Below are positions 49,826-58,327 of a DNA stretch of 64,000 nucleotides, piece by piece. The stretch's first letter is position 1, and each line of letters begins with the position of its first letter. The stretch spans positions 1 through 64,000 of the forward strand of contig NZ_QZWF01000010.1 in the NCBI RefSeq assembly GCF_004187715.1, written 5' to 3'. Made by a program: the position numbers and the translations under genes. This stretch comes from Streptomyces sp. F001 (GTDB lineage: Bacteria; Actinomycetota; Actinomycetes; Streptomycetales; Streptomycetaceae). The notes under the pieces were generated by a model that saw only the letters and a program-made list of their open reading frames with translations, searched no databases and had not been told where the DNA came from.

Positions 49826-50380
49826 CTAGTGCACCTCCACCGAGTCGATGATGCGGTCCAGGTCCGCGTCCGACAGCCTGCCTTCGGCCGCGTCGATGCG
49901 GATCGCGAACGTCGTGTCGGTCGAGTCCAGGCCGGTCAGGATCACGCCCTCGATCGGGGTGCCCTTGGGCGGGTCGGAGTCCTCGCCGGTGGACTTGAAC
50001 GTGAAGTCGATCCGCTTGGCGTCGTCCGTGCCGGTCAGCTCCACGTCCTGCTGGCCCCGTACGTCCGCGCCCATCTGGATCCCGGCCTCCGCGCCGATGG
50101 CCGCCTGCTCCGCCGAGTTCGCCTGCGTGAAGTCCAGCTGCACGGTGATGATCGAGACGGTGCGGCCCGATTCCGTCCGTACGGCCACCGCTGCGTTGTG
50201 CTCGGTGGGGCGCTGCTTCTCGTACGACGGTGGATACGACACGGAGACGCCCTTCGTCTTCAGCGTCCCCCAGCCGTCGGGCACGGAAGCCGCGTCCGAG
50301 TCGCCGTTCCCGCAGGCCGTGAGGGCCAGCAGCGCGGCGGTCAGCAGGCCGGCGGTCGCGAGCGTGCGGCGGGTCTTCAT
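49826..50380 (-). CDS. Lipoprotein next to the pilin-fusion gene
   Basis: 184 aa, ATG start. Lipobox LLALTAC with Cys23. The mature part is a PsbP/LpqN-like beta domain: GWGTLKTKGVSVSYPPSYEKQRPTEHNAAVAVRTESGRTVSIITVQLDFTQANSAEQAA, ending RLSDADLDRIIDSVEVH. 21 nt downstream of the pilin-fusion gene and followed within 3 nt by two membrane-protein genes, so the four probably form one operon. Its export and position suggest a role at the cell surface with the fusion protein. Confidence 0.82.
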   Translation of the reverse strand: MKTRRTLATAGLLTAALLALTACGNGDSDAASVPDGWGTLKTKGVSVSYPPSYEKQRPTEHNAAVAVRTESGRTVSIITVQLDFTQANSAEQAAIGAEAGIQMGADVRGQQDVELTGTDDAKRIDFTFKSTGEDSDPPKGTPIEGVILTGLDSTDTTFAIRIDAAEGRLSDADLDRIIDSVEVH

Positions 50381-50401
50381 CGGCGGGGCTCCTGTCTCGT
50401 T

Positions 50402-51964
50402 TCAGTTCGCACAGTAGCTGTAGGGCACGTACGAGCGGTTGGTGCCGCGGGGCGCACCCAGGAACTGTGCGTCCGTCAGCGTCTCCGACTTCTGCTCGGT
50501 GCTGATCGACATACCCAGGCTCAGCCCGAGGTTCAGCTCGAAGCCGTACTCGGCCGCGTTGACCTCACCCGTGTAGATCATCCTGCTCGACCTGCCCTGG
50601 TCGAACATCAGCTGACCGAACGGGTCGTCCGCACCGGGGCGGGACGTCGGCGCGTGGTCGTCGAACATGTACTGGAACGGCGTGACCGCCTGCTCGTTGG
50701 TGCTGTCCAGCCACCGCTCGGCGACCGCCCGGTCCCGGTCGCCCGCGGGCCCCGGGTCGAAGGTGACGGTGTTGGTGACGACCTTGATGCCGACCGGGCT
50801 GTCGGTGCCCTTGGCGCCCGCGTTGCCGCCCCGCTTGTCGCCGTCGGGCCTGCCGTTGTCGCCGCCCACCTTGGCGCCGTCCTTCTGGCCGCCCTCCTCG
50901 ACCGTGCGGGTCGTGTCGATGCGGACCAGCTTTCCGGTGGTCTTGTCGTAGGTGACGGTGATGGTGCCGGTCTGGACGGTGTGCGCCGAGTACTCGCCAC
51001 TGATCAGGCCCGCCTCGTAGCCGACCTTCGTGCCGTACTCGATGGACGAGGTGTACGTGTACGCCCTGGTGTTCTTGTAGGCGTTGTCCGTCCAGGTCAC
51101 GTCGGGGGAGTACTTGAAGGTGCCGCCGAGCTGCGCGCTCAGCTTCTGCTCGTCGGCCGCCGAGATCCTCATGCCGCCGGACGCGGAGGCCTCCAGGCCG
51201 ACCTTGCCGTAGGTGATCTGCCGGTTGGTGCCGAGGCTGTTCTCCACGCGTTCACGGGTCTCCTCCTCGTCCTTCAGGGGTCCCGTTCCGAAGAGATAGA
51301 GGATGCTGTCGCCGACACTGGCCTCCGCGCCGCCGGGCATGGTGCGCCGCATCTCGTACATCTGCAGCTTCTCGATGTCGTCCCGGAACCTCGCCGCCTC
51401 CTCCGGGCTCTCGAAGACCCAGGTGTCACCGTTGGTGACTTTGATCCCGGCGCCGAGTTCGACCTTGTCGGTGCCGAACCTGCCCACTTTCATTCCGGGT
51501 TTGAAGTCCTTCTTCACGCCGACGGACGCCGCGTCCGTGAAGGTCAGGTAGACCAGCTCGTCCTTGTCGTCGACCGTGCCGTCGCCGTTGACGTCGGTGT
51601 TCGCCCTGAGGTGCTGCTCCTGGAAGCCGTACTCCTTGCCGATCTCCCAGAACAGGATCTTCGCCTTGGAGCCGGCCTTGTCGGTGACCGACGAGATCTG
51701 GCAGAGCGGCGGTTCGAAGTCGGCGTCGGTGAGCGGTCTGCCCGCGTCCGTGGTGGTGCCCGAGCCGCAGTTGCCGCCGCCCGTCACCTTGCAGATCTGC
51801 TCGGCGATCCGGTCGAAGATCGTCTGGCCGATTCCGGTGGCGGTGATGCCGAGGACGATGGCGACGGCCACCACGATCATGCCCAGGTACTCGGTGCCGG
51901 TGGCTCCCCGGTCATCGCATCTGTACGTCCGTATGCACGCCCGTATGCCGCCCCCGCCCGCCAT
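50402..51964 (-). CDS. Flp-type pilin fused to a large unrecognised exodomain
   Basis: 520 aa from ATG 51964, 6 nt after AGGAGG. Residues 1-20 are a basic leader ending CDDRG. Then comes ATGTEYLGMIVVAVAIVLGI, a Flp prepilin core with Gly at -1, Glu at +5 (E25) and Tyr at +6, followed by GQTIFDRIAEQICKVTGG. This is nearly the same as the 65-aa Flp pilin at 61921 (GQSIFDAITTKIGEVTGG). After residue 63 the protein continues for 457 residues with an EF-hand/dockerin-like loop (DVNGDGTVDDKDE, 124-136), beta-rich repeats (YGKVGLEASASGGMRI, YTYTSSIEYGTKVGYEAGLISGEYS) and few cysteines. It would be inserted and processed like a pilin, presenting the exodomain on or at the base of the Tad pilus. I know no named family for the exodomain. 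Confidence 0.85.
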   Translation of the reverse strand: MAGGGGIRACIRTYRCDDRGATGTEYLGMIVVAVAIVLGITATGIGQTIFDRIAEQICKVTGGGNCGSGTTTDAGRPLTDADFEPPLCQISSVTDKAGSKAKILFWEIGKEYGFQEQHLRANTDVNGDGTVDDKDELVYLTFTDAASVGVKKDFKPGMKVGRFGTDKVELGAGIKVTNGDTWVFESPEEAARFRDDIEKLQMYEMRRTMPGGAEASVGDSILYLFGTGPLKDEEETRERVENSLGTNRQITYGKVGLEASASGGMRISAADEQKLSAQLGGTFKYSPDVTWTDNAYKNTRAYTYTSSIEYGTKVGYEAGLISGEYSAHTVQTGTITVTYDKTTGKLVRIDTTRTVEEGGQKDGAKVGGDNGRPDGDKRGGNAGAKGTDSPVGIKVVTNTVTFDPGPAGDRDRAVAERWLDSTNEQAVTPFQYMFDDHAPTSRPGADDPFGQLMFDQGRSSRMIYTGEVNAAEYGFELNLGLSLGMSISTEQKSETLTDAQFLGAPRGTNRSYVPYSYCAN

Positions 51965-52040
51965 ACGGCACCTCCTCCAAACCCCTTGGCAACAGCGCCT
52001 TTTCGGACGGTGAGCGTAGGTGCGGAGGCGCTCGGGCGGC

Positions 52041-52106
52041 GTGGGCCCCTGGACCCAAACTTCAGGCCCAGCGTCAGTCCCGTTACCAGGGCCCACTCTT
52101 TTGGGT
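52041..52106. other. Interleaved inverted repeats (pseudoknot-like) between divergent tad units
   Basis: GTGGGCCCCTGG (52041-52052) pairs with CCAGGGCCCAC (52086-52096, one bulge) and ACCCAAA (52053-52059) with TTTGGGT (52100-52106). The pairs interleave, as in an H-type pseudoknot. They sit in the 332-nt gap 51965-52296 that holds the promoters of both arms; a TTGACG box follows at 52134. No gene is seen in the gap. Confidence 0.55.
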
Positions 52107-52296
52107 TCGGTCGGGATGCTCAACCTGCCCCGATTTGACGTGTCTTGTGCGACGACAGTTGCACGCCAGCTACGGAAACGCTGTTCTCCGGTCATCGAGG
52201 CGTGGATACAGTGCTGAGAAAGTCACGCAATGAAGTCACCTCGGTACACCGGAGTTGCGCCGGTGGGCCGACCGGGCGGGAAACGGGGAGCTGCGC

Positions 52297-53151
52297 GTGC
52301 CAACAGCCATTGCCGTGACCAGCGTCGACATGGCCCTGCCGGCGCAGGACGAACGCACCTTGCCCGCCGTCGTCCTGCAGGATGTACACCAGCGCCCGCT
52401 GGAACAGGCGCTCGCGGAGATGCAGACGCTGATCGAGACCCACGGCCATGTGATCGTCGTCAGCTCACGGGCCGTCCCCGCCGCGGTGGACCGGCGGCTG
52501 CACACCATCCGGTCGATCCTGGAAAGCGACCGGATCGCCCTGTTCCGCCCCGATCTTCCGCCACTCGGACTCGCGGTCCTGGCCCGGCAGTTGAGACAAC
52601 TCGCCTCCTGCGACCTCACCCCCGGCGTCCTCGCCTCGGCCGGCCGGCTGCTCACCCACTACATCCACGCCGGAGCCCTCCTCGGCTCCGTCGCCCGGCT
52701 CGACCGCGTCCCCGTCAGCCTCAAGTCGCACGCCAAGTCCTGGATGCCGGGGAGCCAGTTCGGAGTGATCGCCCACCCGGAGCCGCAGCTGGTGAAGATC
52801 ACCCCCGAAGCCACCCTGAACGGACCGGAGTTCGGCACCTGGATGCTTCTCGCCAAGGGCCAGCTCCAGTCGGACTGGGTCACCGCATCCCTCGCCCCGG
52901 CCTGGAAAGTGCAGGGGCTGCGCGAGGCCCAGCTGCCCGCCGAGTCGGCCGGCTGGTGGGGGACCGGCAAACTCATCGAGTTCTGCACCTACCTGCCCGA
53001 CCTGTCGGTGCTCTACCAGCTGGTCAGCTCGGTACGACAGGGCCGCTGCCACTGGTGCGGCATCGACGTCATCGGCGACCGGTGCGTGTTCTGCTCCGCC
53101 GTCGCACCCGAGCACGAGCAGCCCTACGAGAACCAAATCCCCGCCGGGTGA
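52297..53151 (+). CDS. Tad-locus protein with C-terminal zinc ribbon, function unknown
   Basis: 284 aa from GTG 52297, 6 nt after GGGGAG. A helical N-terminal half (LPAVVLQDVHQRPLEQALAEMQTLIETHGHVIVVSS…VDRRLHTIRSILESDRIALF), a middle part with LVKITPEATLNGPEFGTWMLLAKGQLQSDWVTASLAP, and a four-Cys zinc ribbon (CHWCGIDVIGDRCVFC) near 255-270. No signal peptide, so cytosolic. It precedes cpaB by 118 nt with a hairpin between them. I do not recognise the family; position suggests a regulator or assembly factor of the pilus. Confidence 0.78.
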   Translation: MPTAIAVTSVDMALPAQDERTLPAVVLQDVHQRPLEQALAEMQTLIETHGHVIVVSSRAVPAAVDRRLHTIRSILESDRIALFRPDLPPLGLAVLARQLRQLASCDLTPGVLASAGRLLTHYIHAGALLGSVARLDRVPVSLKSHAKSWMPGSQFGVIAHPEPQLVKITPEATLNGPEFGTWMLLAKGQLQSDWVTASLAPAWKVQGLREAQLPAESAGWWGTGKLIEFCTYLPDLSVLYQLVSSVRQGRCHWCGIDVIGDRCVFCSAVAPEHEQPYENQIPAG

Positions 53152-53176
53152 GTCCTGAATCACAGGACACGCACGG

Positions 53177-53198
53177 GGCCCCGGCATCCCGCGGGGCC
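53177..53198 (+). terminator. Hairpin between the zinc-ribbon gene and cpaB
   Basis: GGCCCCG (53177-53183) pairs with CGGGGCC (53192-53198), 7 bp, 8-nt loop, 26 nt after the stop. May reduce read-through into the tad operon or end the upstream transcript. Confidence 0.5.
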
Positions 53199-53269
53199 GC
53201 ACACGACCCCTCACCGCTCACACGAACCCAGCCCACTCGACCGAGATCCCCAATGAGGTTGCACGGTTC

Positions 53270-53977
53270 ATGAACTCCCGTCAGCGCCGCGGCGTGATAC
53301 TCCTGCTTCTGTCCGTCATCTGCGCCCTCGGCGCGTTCGCGGGCGTCCTGTCCGTCATCAGCGACGTGAAGTCCAAGGTCGGTCCCGAGGTCACGGCGTA
53401 CCGGCTCAAGGACAACGTGGAGCCCTACACCACGCTCACCGCGGGCCAGTTCGAGAAGATCGAGATGCCCGAGCGCTGGCTGTCGGCCAACGCGGTCACC
53501 GATCTCCGGCAGATCGAGGGCAAGACCGCCGTGACGACCCTGCGCGAGGGCTCCCTGCTGCAGAGCGACATGATCGTCGACCAGCCCGCCCTGCAGCCCG
53601 GGCAGCAGGAGGTCGCCATCATGATCGATGCGGCGACCGGGGTGGCCGGCAAGATCACGCCGAACTCCACCGTCAACGTGTACGCCACCTTCGCGGGCGA
53701 GCGTGAGGGTGACCCCGCTCAGTCCAAGATCATCGTAACAAATGCGCGGGTGATCGACGTCGGCAGGTTGACATCCCTCACCCCCGAGGAGGACGACCGC
53801 AGCCGCCGGACCACGGACGCCGTCCCCATCACTTTCGCGCTGTCCACCATCGACGCCCAGCGCCTCACCTACGCCGAGTCGTTCGCCGACCGCGTCCGGC
53901 TCGCCCTGGTCGCACCCGGCAGCGACACCACCGTCCCGGACGAGGACCGCACCTACGAACTCGCGAAGGACAAGTGA
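53270..53977 (+). CDS. cpaB: Flp pilus assembly protein CpaB (RcpC), SAF domain
   Basis: 235 aa, ATG start. N-terminal membrane helix (GVILLLLSVICALGAFAGVLSVI), then a SAF domain (about 45-110: YRLKDNVEPYTTLTAGQFEKIEMPERWLSANAVTDLRQIEGKTAVTTLREGSLL) and a CpaB/RcpC C-terminal domain (VAIMIDAATGVAGKITPNSTVNVYATF). In Gram-negative Tad systems CpaB contacts the secretin; here, with no outer membrane, it probably forms a wall-facing pilus collar. First gene of the plus-strand tad operon; 7 nt before tadZ. Confidence 0.88.
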   Translation: MNSRQRRGVILLLLSVICALGAFAGVLSVISDVKSKVGPEVTAYRLKDNVEPYTTLTAGQFEKIEMPERWLSANAVTDLRQIEGKTAVTTLREGSLLQSDMIVDQPALQPGQQEVAIMIDAATGVAGKITPNSTVNVYATFAGEREGDPAQSKIIVTNARVIDVGRLTSLTPEEDDRSRRTTDAVPITFALSTIDAQRLTYAESFADRVRLALVAPGSDTTVPDEDRTYELAKDK

Positions 53978-53984
53978 GGCCCGT

Positions 53985-55238
53985 ATGCCCACGAGGATCC
54001 TCCCGGCGGTCGGCGACGTGGACGCGGTCCGCTCCGTCACGACCCTGCTCAGCCAGCTCCCGGACGCCGAGCCGGTGGCCCCGGTGGTCGACTCCACCCA
54101 GCTCATCGACACCCTCGCCCGGCTCGCCGCCGAATCCGTCGACGAACTGCCCGAGGTCGTGGTCGTGCACGAGCGGATCGGCCCCGTCCCGGCACTGGAG
54201 CTGATCCGCGAGGTCGCCCTGCGCTTCCCCGCCGTCGGGGTCATCCTCGTCACCTCCGACGCCGGCCCCGGCCTCTTCCAGGCCGCCATGGACTCCGGCG
54301 CCCGGGGCCTGGTCGCCCTGCCGCTGAGCTACGAAGAACTCGCCAACCGCGTCCAGGCTGTCGCCCAGTGGTCGGTCGGCGTACGCCGCCACCTCGGCCA
54401 CACCGGCGATGTGTTCACCGGCGTCGGCGGCACGGTCGTCACGGTCAGCGGCGCGAAGGGCGGGGTGGGCACGACGGTGACGGCCGTCCAACTGGCGCTG
54501 GCCTCCCAGGCGTCGGGCCGCAGCACCGCCCTGGTCGACATGGACCTGCAGACCGGGGACGTGGCTTCGTACCTGGACGTCCAGTTCCGTCGCTCCGTCG
54601 TCGACCTCGCCGCCATCGCCGACATATCCCCGCGCGTCCTGGCCGACGCGGTGTTCCGGCACGACACGGGGGTCGCGCTCCTGCTCGCCCCCGGCGAGGG
54701 CGAACGCGGCGAGGAGGTCACCGACCGGGCCACCCGGCAGATCGTCAGCGCCCTGCGCTCCCGCTACGAGACCGTCGTCATCGACTGCGGTGCCCAGATG
54801 AGCGGCGCGGGCGCGGCGGCGGTGGAGATGGCCGACCGGGCGCTGCTGGTCACGACGCCGGACGTGGTCGCGGTCCGCGGCGCCAAGCGCACGGTACGGA
54901 TGTGGGACCGGCTGCAGATCCGCAAGGCCGAGGAGACGACCGTCGTCGTCAACCGCAACTCACGCGCCACGGAGATCCAGCCGCCGCTCATACAGAAGAT
55001 CACCGGCACGCCGGTGGCGGCCACCGCCGTCCCCGCCAACTTCAAGGAACTCCAAGGAGCCGTGGACGCGGGCCGCCTCCACGAGCTGGACAGCAAGAGC
55101 GCGGTCAAACAGGCCCTGTGGGGCCTCGCGGGCGAACTCGGGCTGGTCAAGGTCCCCGAGGCCGACCGCAAGGGCAGCCGGCTACGGGGCGACCGCGGCG
55201 CGGTGAGCTTCCGGAGGCGGAAGGACGGAGGGGGATGA
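53985..55238 (+). CDS. cpaE: TadZ/CpaE-type ParA-like localisation ATPase
   Basis: 417 aa, ATG start. Residues about 1-125 are a receiver-like domain without clear phospho-acceptor set (VVVVHERIGPVPALELIREVALRFPAVGVILVTSDAGPGLFQAAMDSGARGLVALPLSYEEL). A MinD/ParA domain follows with the deviant Walker A SGAKGGVGTTVTAVQLA near 154-170, Walker A' VDMDLQTGDVASYL and VIDCGAQMSGAG. TadZ proteins place the pilus machine at the pole. Overlaps the first tadE gene by 4 nt. Confidence 0.9.
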   Translation: MPTRILPAVGDVDAVRSVTTLLSQLPDAEPVAPVVDSTQLIDTLARLAAESVDELPEVVVVHERIGPVPALELIREVALRFPAVGVILVTSDAGPGLFQAAMDSGARGLVALPLSYEELANRVQAVAQWSVGVRRHLGHTGDVFTGVGGTVVTVSGAKGGVGTTVTAVQLALASQASGRSTALVDMDLQTGDVASYLDVQFRRSVVDLAAIADISPRVLADAVFRHDTGVALLLAPGEGERGEEVTDRATRQIVSALRSRYETVVIDCGAQMSGAGAAAVEMADRALLVTTPDVVAVRGAKRTVRMWDRLQIRKAEETTVVVNRNSRATEIQPPLIQKITGTPVAATAVPANFKELQGAVDAGRLHELDSKSAVKQALWGLAGELGLVKVPEADRKGSRLRGDRGAVSFRRRKDGGG

Positions 55239-55621
55239 ACGTGCGTGCACTGCACAGACGGGACCGGGGCCAGGTCACCATCGAGTTCCTCGGCATGACC
55301 CCGCTGATCATTCTGACGCTGGTACTCCTGTGGCAGTTCGTGCTCGTGGGATACACGTTCACGCTCGCGGGGAATGCTGCCGACGAGGCGGTACGGGAGG
55401 GAACAGCGGCGGTCGACCGTCAGGCGGCCTGCGAGGAGGCGGGCCGCCGGCATCTGCCGGACGCGTGGGAGGGGGGCGCCAGCGTGCAGTGCACCACGAA
55501 CGGCGGCTATGTCACGGCCGACGTCAGTCTCGAGGTGCCGGTCCTCTTCCCCGGCTCGGTCGGCTTCCCCTTCCCGGGCGTCGACGGGCATGCGGGGGCC
55601 GTGGAGGAGGAGGTGGGCTGA
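55235..55621 (+). CDS. tadE: TadE-like pseudopilin 1
   Basis: 128 aa from ATG 55235, overlapping tadZ by 4 nt. Basic leader RALHRRDRG followed by QVTIEFLGMTPLIILTLVLLWQFVLVG: Gly12 at -1, Glu17 at +5, the prepilin-peptidase pattern. TadE signature: GYTFTLAGNAADEAVREGTAA. Two cysteines in the exodomain (AACEEAG, VQCTTNG). Minor pilin needed for pilus assembly in characterised Tad systems. Confidence 0.85.
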   Translation: MNVRALHRRDRGQVTIEFLGMTPLIILTLVLLWQFVLVGYTFTLAGNAADEAVREGTAAVDRQAACEEAGRRHLPDAWEGGASVQCTTNGGYVTADVSLEVPVLFPGSVGFPFPGVDGHAGAVEEEVG

Positions 55622-55622
55622 G

Positions 55623-55997
55623 ATGCCGTACGAGCGATCTTCCTTCTACGGTCCTGAAGACCGCGATCGTGGCCAAGTCGCCCTCGAGTACCTCGGGTTC
55701 ATCCCGATCTTGATCCTCGTCGCCATGGCCGCCGTACAGATCGGACTGATCGCCTACACGGGCCAGCAGGCCGGCACGGCCGCCCGCACCGGCGCCCGCA
55801 GCGCCTCCCTGAACGGGCCCTACGCGCAGGACTGCCAGAACGCGGTCAGCAGCTGGCTGGCCGACGGCACCGACTGCTCGAGCGCCGAGCTGGGCGACGA
55901 GGTCGAGGTCACCGCCACCGTCGACATCCCGTCGATCGTCCCCGGCTGGGACTTCGGCGACGCGAACAAGACCGCCACGATGCCGATCGACCACTGA
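55623..55997 (+). CDS. TadE-like pseudopilin 2
   Basis: 124 aa, ATG start 1 nt after the previous stop. PEDRDRG followed by QVALEYLGFIPILILVAMAAVQIGLIAYTGQQAGTAARTGARSAS: Gly17 at -1, Glu22 at +5, Tyr at +6. The exodomain has two cysteines (DCQNAV, TDCSSAE). A paired TadE/TadF-like arrangement; together with TadE 1 it probably forms the minor-pilin complex. Confidence 0.85.
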   Translation: MPYERSSFYGPEDRDRGQVALEYLGFIPILILVAMAAVQIGLIAYTGQQAGTAARTGARSASLNGPYAQDCQNAVSSWLADGTDCSSAELGDEVEVTATVDIPSIVPGWDFGDANKTATMPIDH

Positions 55998-56013
55998 AAC
56001 AGGGAGCACGGCG

Positions 56014-57351
56014 ATGAGCCTGCGGGCACGGATCAACTCCCCCGAGGAGAACGGCAGCAGGGGCGAGGACGGCCACCTGGTCGCCTCGTACCGCGCCAAA
56101 CTCCTGGAGGAGATCGACCTCGCGGAGATGAGCTCGCTCGCGGCGGCCGAGCGCAGGGCGCGGCTGGAGCGGGTGCTCGGGCACATCATCAGCCGTGAGG
56201 GCCCGGTGCTGTCGACGGTCGAGCGCTCCCAGCTGATCCGTCGGGTCGTCGACGAGGCGCTGGGACTGGGCATCCTGGAGCCCCTGCTGGAGGACGCGTC
56301 GATCACCGAGATCATGGTGAACGGCCCGGACGCGATCTTCGTCGAGCGCGGCGGCCGGGTGGAGCAGCTGCCGCTGCGGTTCGCCTCCAACGAGCAGCTG
56401 ATGCAGACCATCGAGCGGATCGTCTCGACGGTCAACCGCCGCGTGGACGAGTCGAATCCGATGGTCGACGCCCGCCTCCCGTCCGGTGAACGCGTCAACG
56501 TCATCATCCCGCCGCTGTCCCTCACCGGCGCCACCCTCACCATCCGCCGCTTCCCCCGTTCCTTCACCCTCCAGGAACTGATCAGCTTCGGCTCGCTGGA
56601 CGAGCACATGCTGTACCTGCTGGCCGGGCTGGTGCAGGCCAGGTTCAACATCATCGTGTCCGGGGCGACCGGCACCGGAAAGACGACCCTGCTCAACGCC
56701 CTCTCCGGCCTCATCCCCGAGACCGAACGCATCATCACCATCGAGGACTCCGCCGAACTCCAGCTCCAGCAGCAGCACGTCATCCGGCTCGAGTCGCGTC
56801 CGCCGAACGTCGAGGGCCAGGGCCAGGTGACGATCCGCGACCTGGTCCGCAACTCGCTGCGCATGCGCCCCGACCGGATCGTCGTCGGTGAGGTCCGTGG
56901 CGGCGAGTCGCTGGACATGCTCCAGGCGATGTCGACCGGCCACGACGGCTCGCTGGCCACGGTCCACGCCAACAGCGCCGAGGACGCGCTGATGCGCCTG
57001 CAGACCCTCGCCTCCATGTCCGACGTCGAAATCCCCTTCGTCGCCCTGCACGACCAGATCAACAGCGCCGTCGACGTGATCGTCCAGCTCACCCGGTTCG
57101 CCGACGGCGCCCGCCGGGTCACCGAGATCGCGCTGCTCGACAGCCACGGCAGCGAGCCCTACCGGCTGGCCACCGTCGCCCGCTTCAACGCCCAGCCCAT
57201 GGCCGCCGACGGCCGTATCTACGGATCCTTCGAGTACTTCCCCCTCACCCGCCGCACCGCCGACCGCCTCTACATGGCGAGCCAGCCCATACCCCAGGCC
57301 TTCGGCGTGGCCCAGTCCGCAGACCAGCTAGCCACCCGAGAAGCCAGGTAG
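56014..57351 (+). CDS. cpaF: Tad secretion ATPase TadA/CpaF
   Basis: 445 aa, ATG start. Type II/IV secretion hexameric ATPase: N-terminal domain (EPLLEDASITEIMVNGPDAIFVERGGRVEQLPLRF), Walker A VSGATGTGKTTLLNAL near 215-228, Asp box TIEDSAELQLQQQHVIRLESRPPN, Walker B RIVVGEVRGGESLDMLQAM, and His box STGHDGSLATVHANS. Drives pilus assembly (and retraction) from the cytosolic side. 15 nt before tadB. Confidence 0.95.
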   Translation: MSLRARINSPEENGSRGEDGHLVASYRAKLLEEIDLAEMSSLAAAERRARLERVLGHIISREGPVLSTVERSQLIRRVVDEALGLGILEPLLEDASITEIMVNGPDAIFVERGGRVEQLPLRFASNEQLMQTIERIVSTVNRRVDESNPMVDARLPSGERVNVIIPPLSLTGATLTIRRFPRSFTLQELISFGSLDEHMLYLLAGLVQARFNIIVSGATGTGKTTLLNALSGLIPETERIITIEDSAELQLQQQHVIRLESRPPNVEGQGQVTIRDLVRNSLRMRPDRIVVGEVRGGESLDMLQAMSTGHDGSLATVHANSAEDALMRLQTLASMSDVEIPFVALHDQINSAVDVIVQLTRFADGARRVTEIALLDSHGSEPYRLATVARFNAQPMAADGRIYGSFEYFPLTRRTADRLYMASQPIPQAFGVAQSADQLATREAR

Positions 57352-57366
57352 GCAGGAACCGTCCCC

Positions 57367-58311
57367 ATGGAACTCCAGACCGTCGTCACGCTCACCACCG
57401 GCATCACCCTGCTGACCTGCGTCCTCGCCGTGGCCGGACTGCACGCCTACGCCATGGGCAAGGCCCAGCGCCAGGCACTGGTCGACCGCCTGTCGTCCAC
57501 CGGCCAGATCCCGGTGGCCGGCCGCCGGCGCCACTTCCCGACCCTGGACCGCCGGCTGCGCCGCACCAAGCTGGGCAGGAAGCTGGAGCTGCGGCTGGCG
57601 GCAACGGGCCTGGACATCACACCGGGCGAGTTCTTCGCGGCCATGCTCGCCACGGTCGCGGGTCTGTGGCTGATCGGCCAGGCCACCCTGGCCCCCTTCT
57701 TCGGCCCCATCGCCGGACTGCTGGGCGTCTGGGTGGCGCTGCAGTTCCTCAACTGGCAGCGTCAGAAACGCATCGAGAAGTTCATCAACCAACTCCCCGA
57801 ACTGGCCCGCATCCTGGCCAACGCCACCCAGGCCGGCCTCGCCCTGCGCACCGCGATCGGTATGGCGGCGGAGGAGCTGGAGGCTCCCGCGGGCGAGGAA
57901 CTGGCCAAGGTGGCCAACCAGTTGGCGGTGGGCGCGTCGATGGACGACGCGCTGGGGGAGCTGGCTGACCGGCTCCCCTCGCGTGAGCTGGTGGTGCTGG
58001 TCACCACGCTGGTGCTGTCCAACCGGGCGGGCGGTCAGGTGGTCAGCGCGCTCAGAAACCTGACCGAGACGCTGGAGGAGCGCAAGGAGACCCGACGGGA
58101 GATCCGCACCCAGCTCTCGCAGGTGAGCATGACGTCGTATGCGGTCCCGGTGATGGGCGTCGGCTCCCTCTTCCTGATGAACGGCGTCAAGGACGGAGCC
58201 CTGGACCGTATGACGGCCTCCCCGGTCGGCCAGGCATGCGTGATCATCGCGTTCGCGCTGTACGCCGTCGGCTTCGTCCTGATCCGCCGTATGTCCCGCA
58301 TCGACGTCTGA
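57367..58311 (+). CDS. tadB: Tad inner-membrane platform protein TadB
   Basis: 314 aa, ATG start. Helix at the N-terminus (VVTLTTGITLLTCVLAVAGLHAYAMG), a cytosolic T2SSF domain (about 135-260: LPELARILANATQAGLALRTAIGMAAEELEAPAGEELAKVANQLAVGASMDDALGEL) and C-terminal helices (AVPVMGVGSLFLMNG, ACVIIAFALYAVGFVLI). Forms the pilus platform with TadC under the TadA ATPase. Confidence 0.9.
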   Translation: MELQTVVTLTTGITLLTCVLAVAGLHAYAMGKAQRQALVDRLSSTGQIPVAGRRRHFPTLDRRLRRTKLGRKLELRLAATGLDITPGEFFAAMLATVAGLWLIGQATLAPFFGPIAGLLGVWVALQFLNWQRQKRIEKFINQLPELARILANATQAGLALRTAIGMAAEELEAPAGEELAKVANQLAVGASMDDALGELADRLPSRELVVLVTTLVLSNRAGGQVVSALRNLTETLEERKETRREIRTQLSQVSMTSYAVPVMGVGSLFLMNGVKDGALDRMTASPVGQACVIIAFALYAVGFVLIRRMSRIDV

Positions 58312-58327
58312 GACGGAGGGGTACCTC

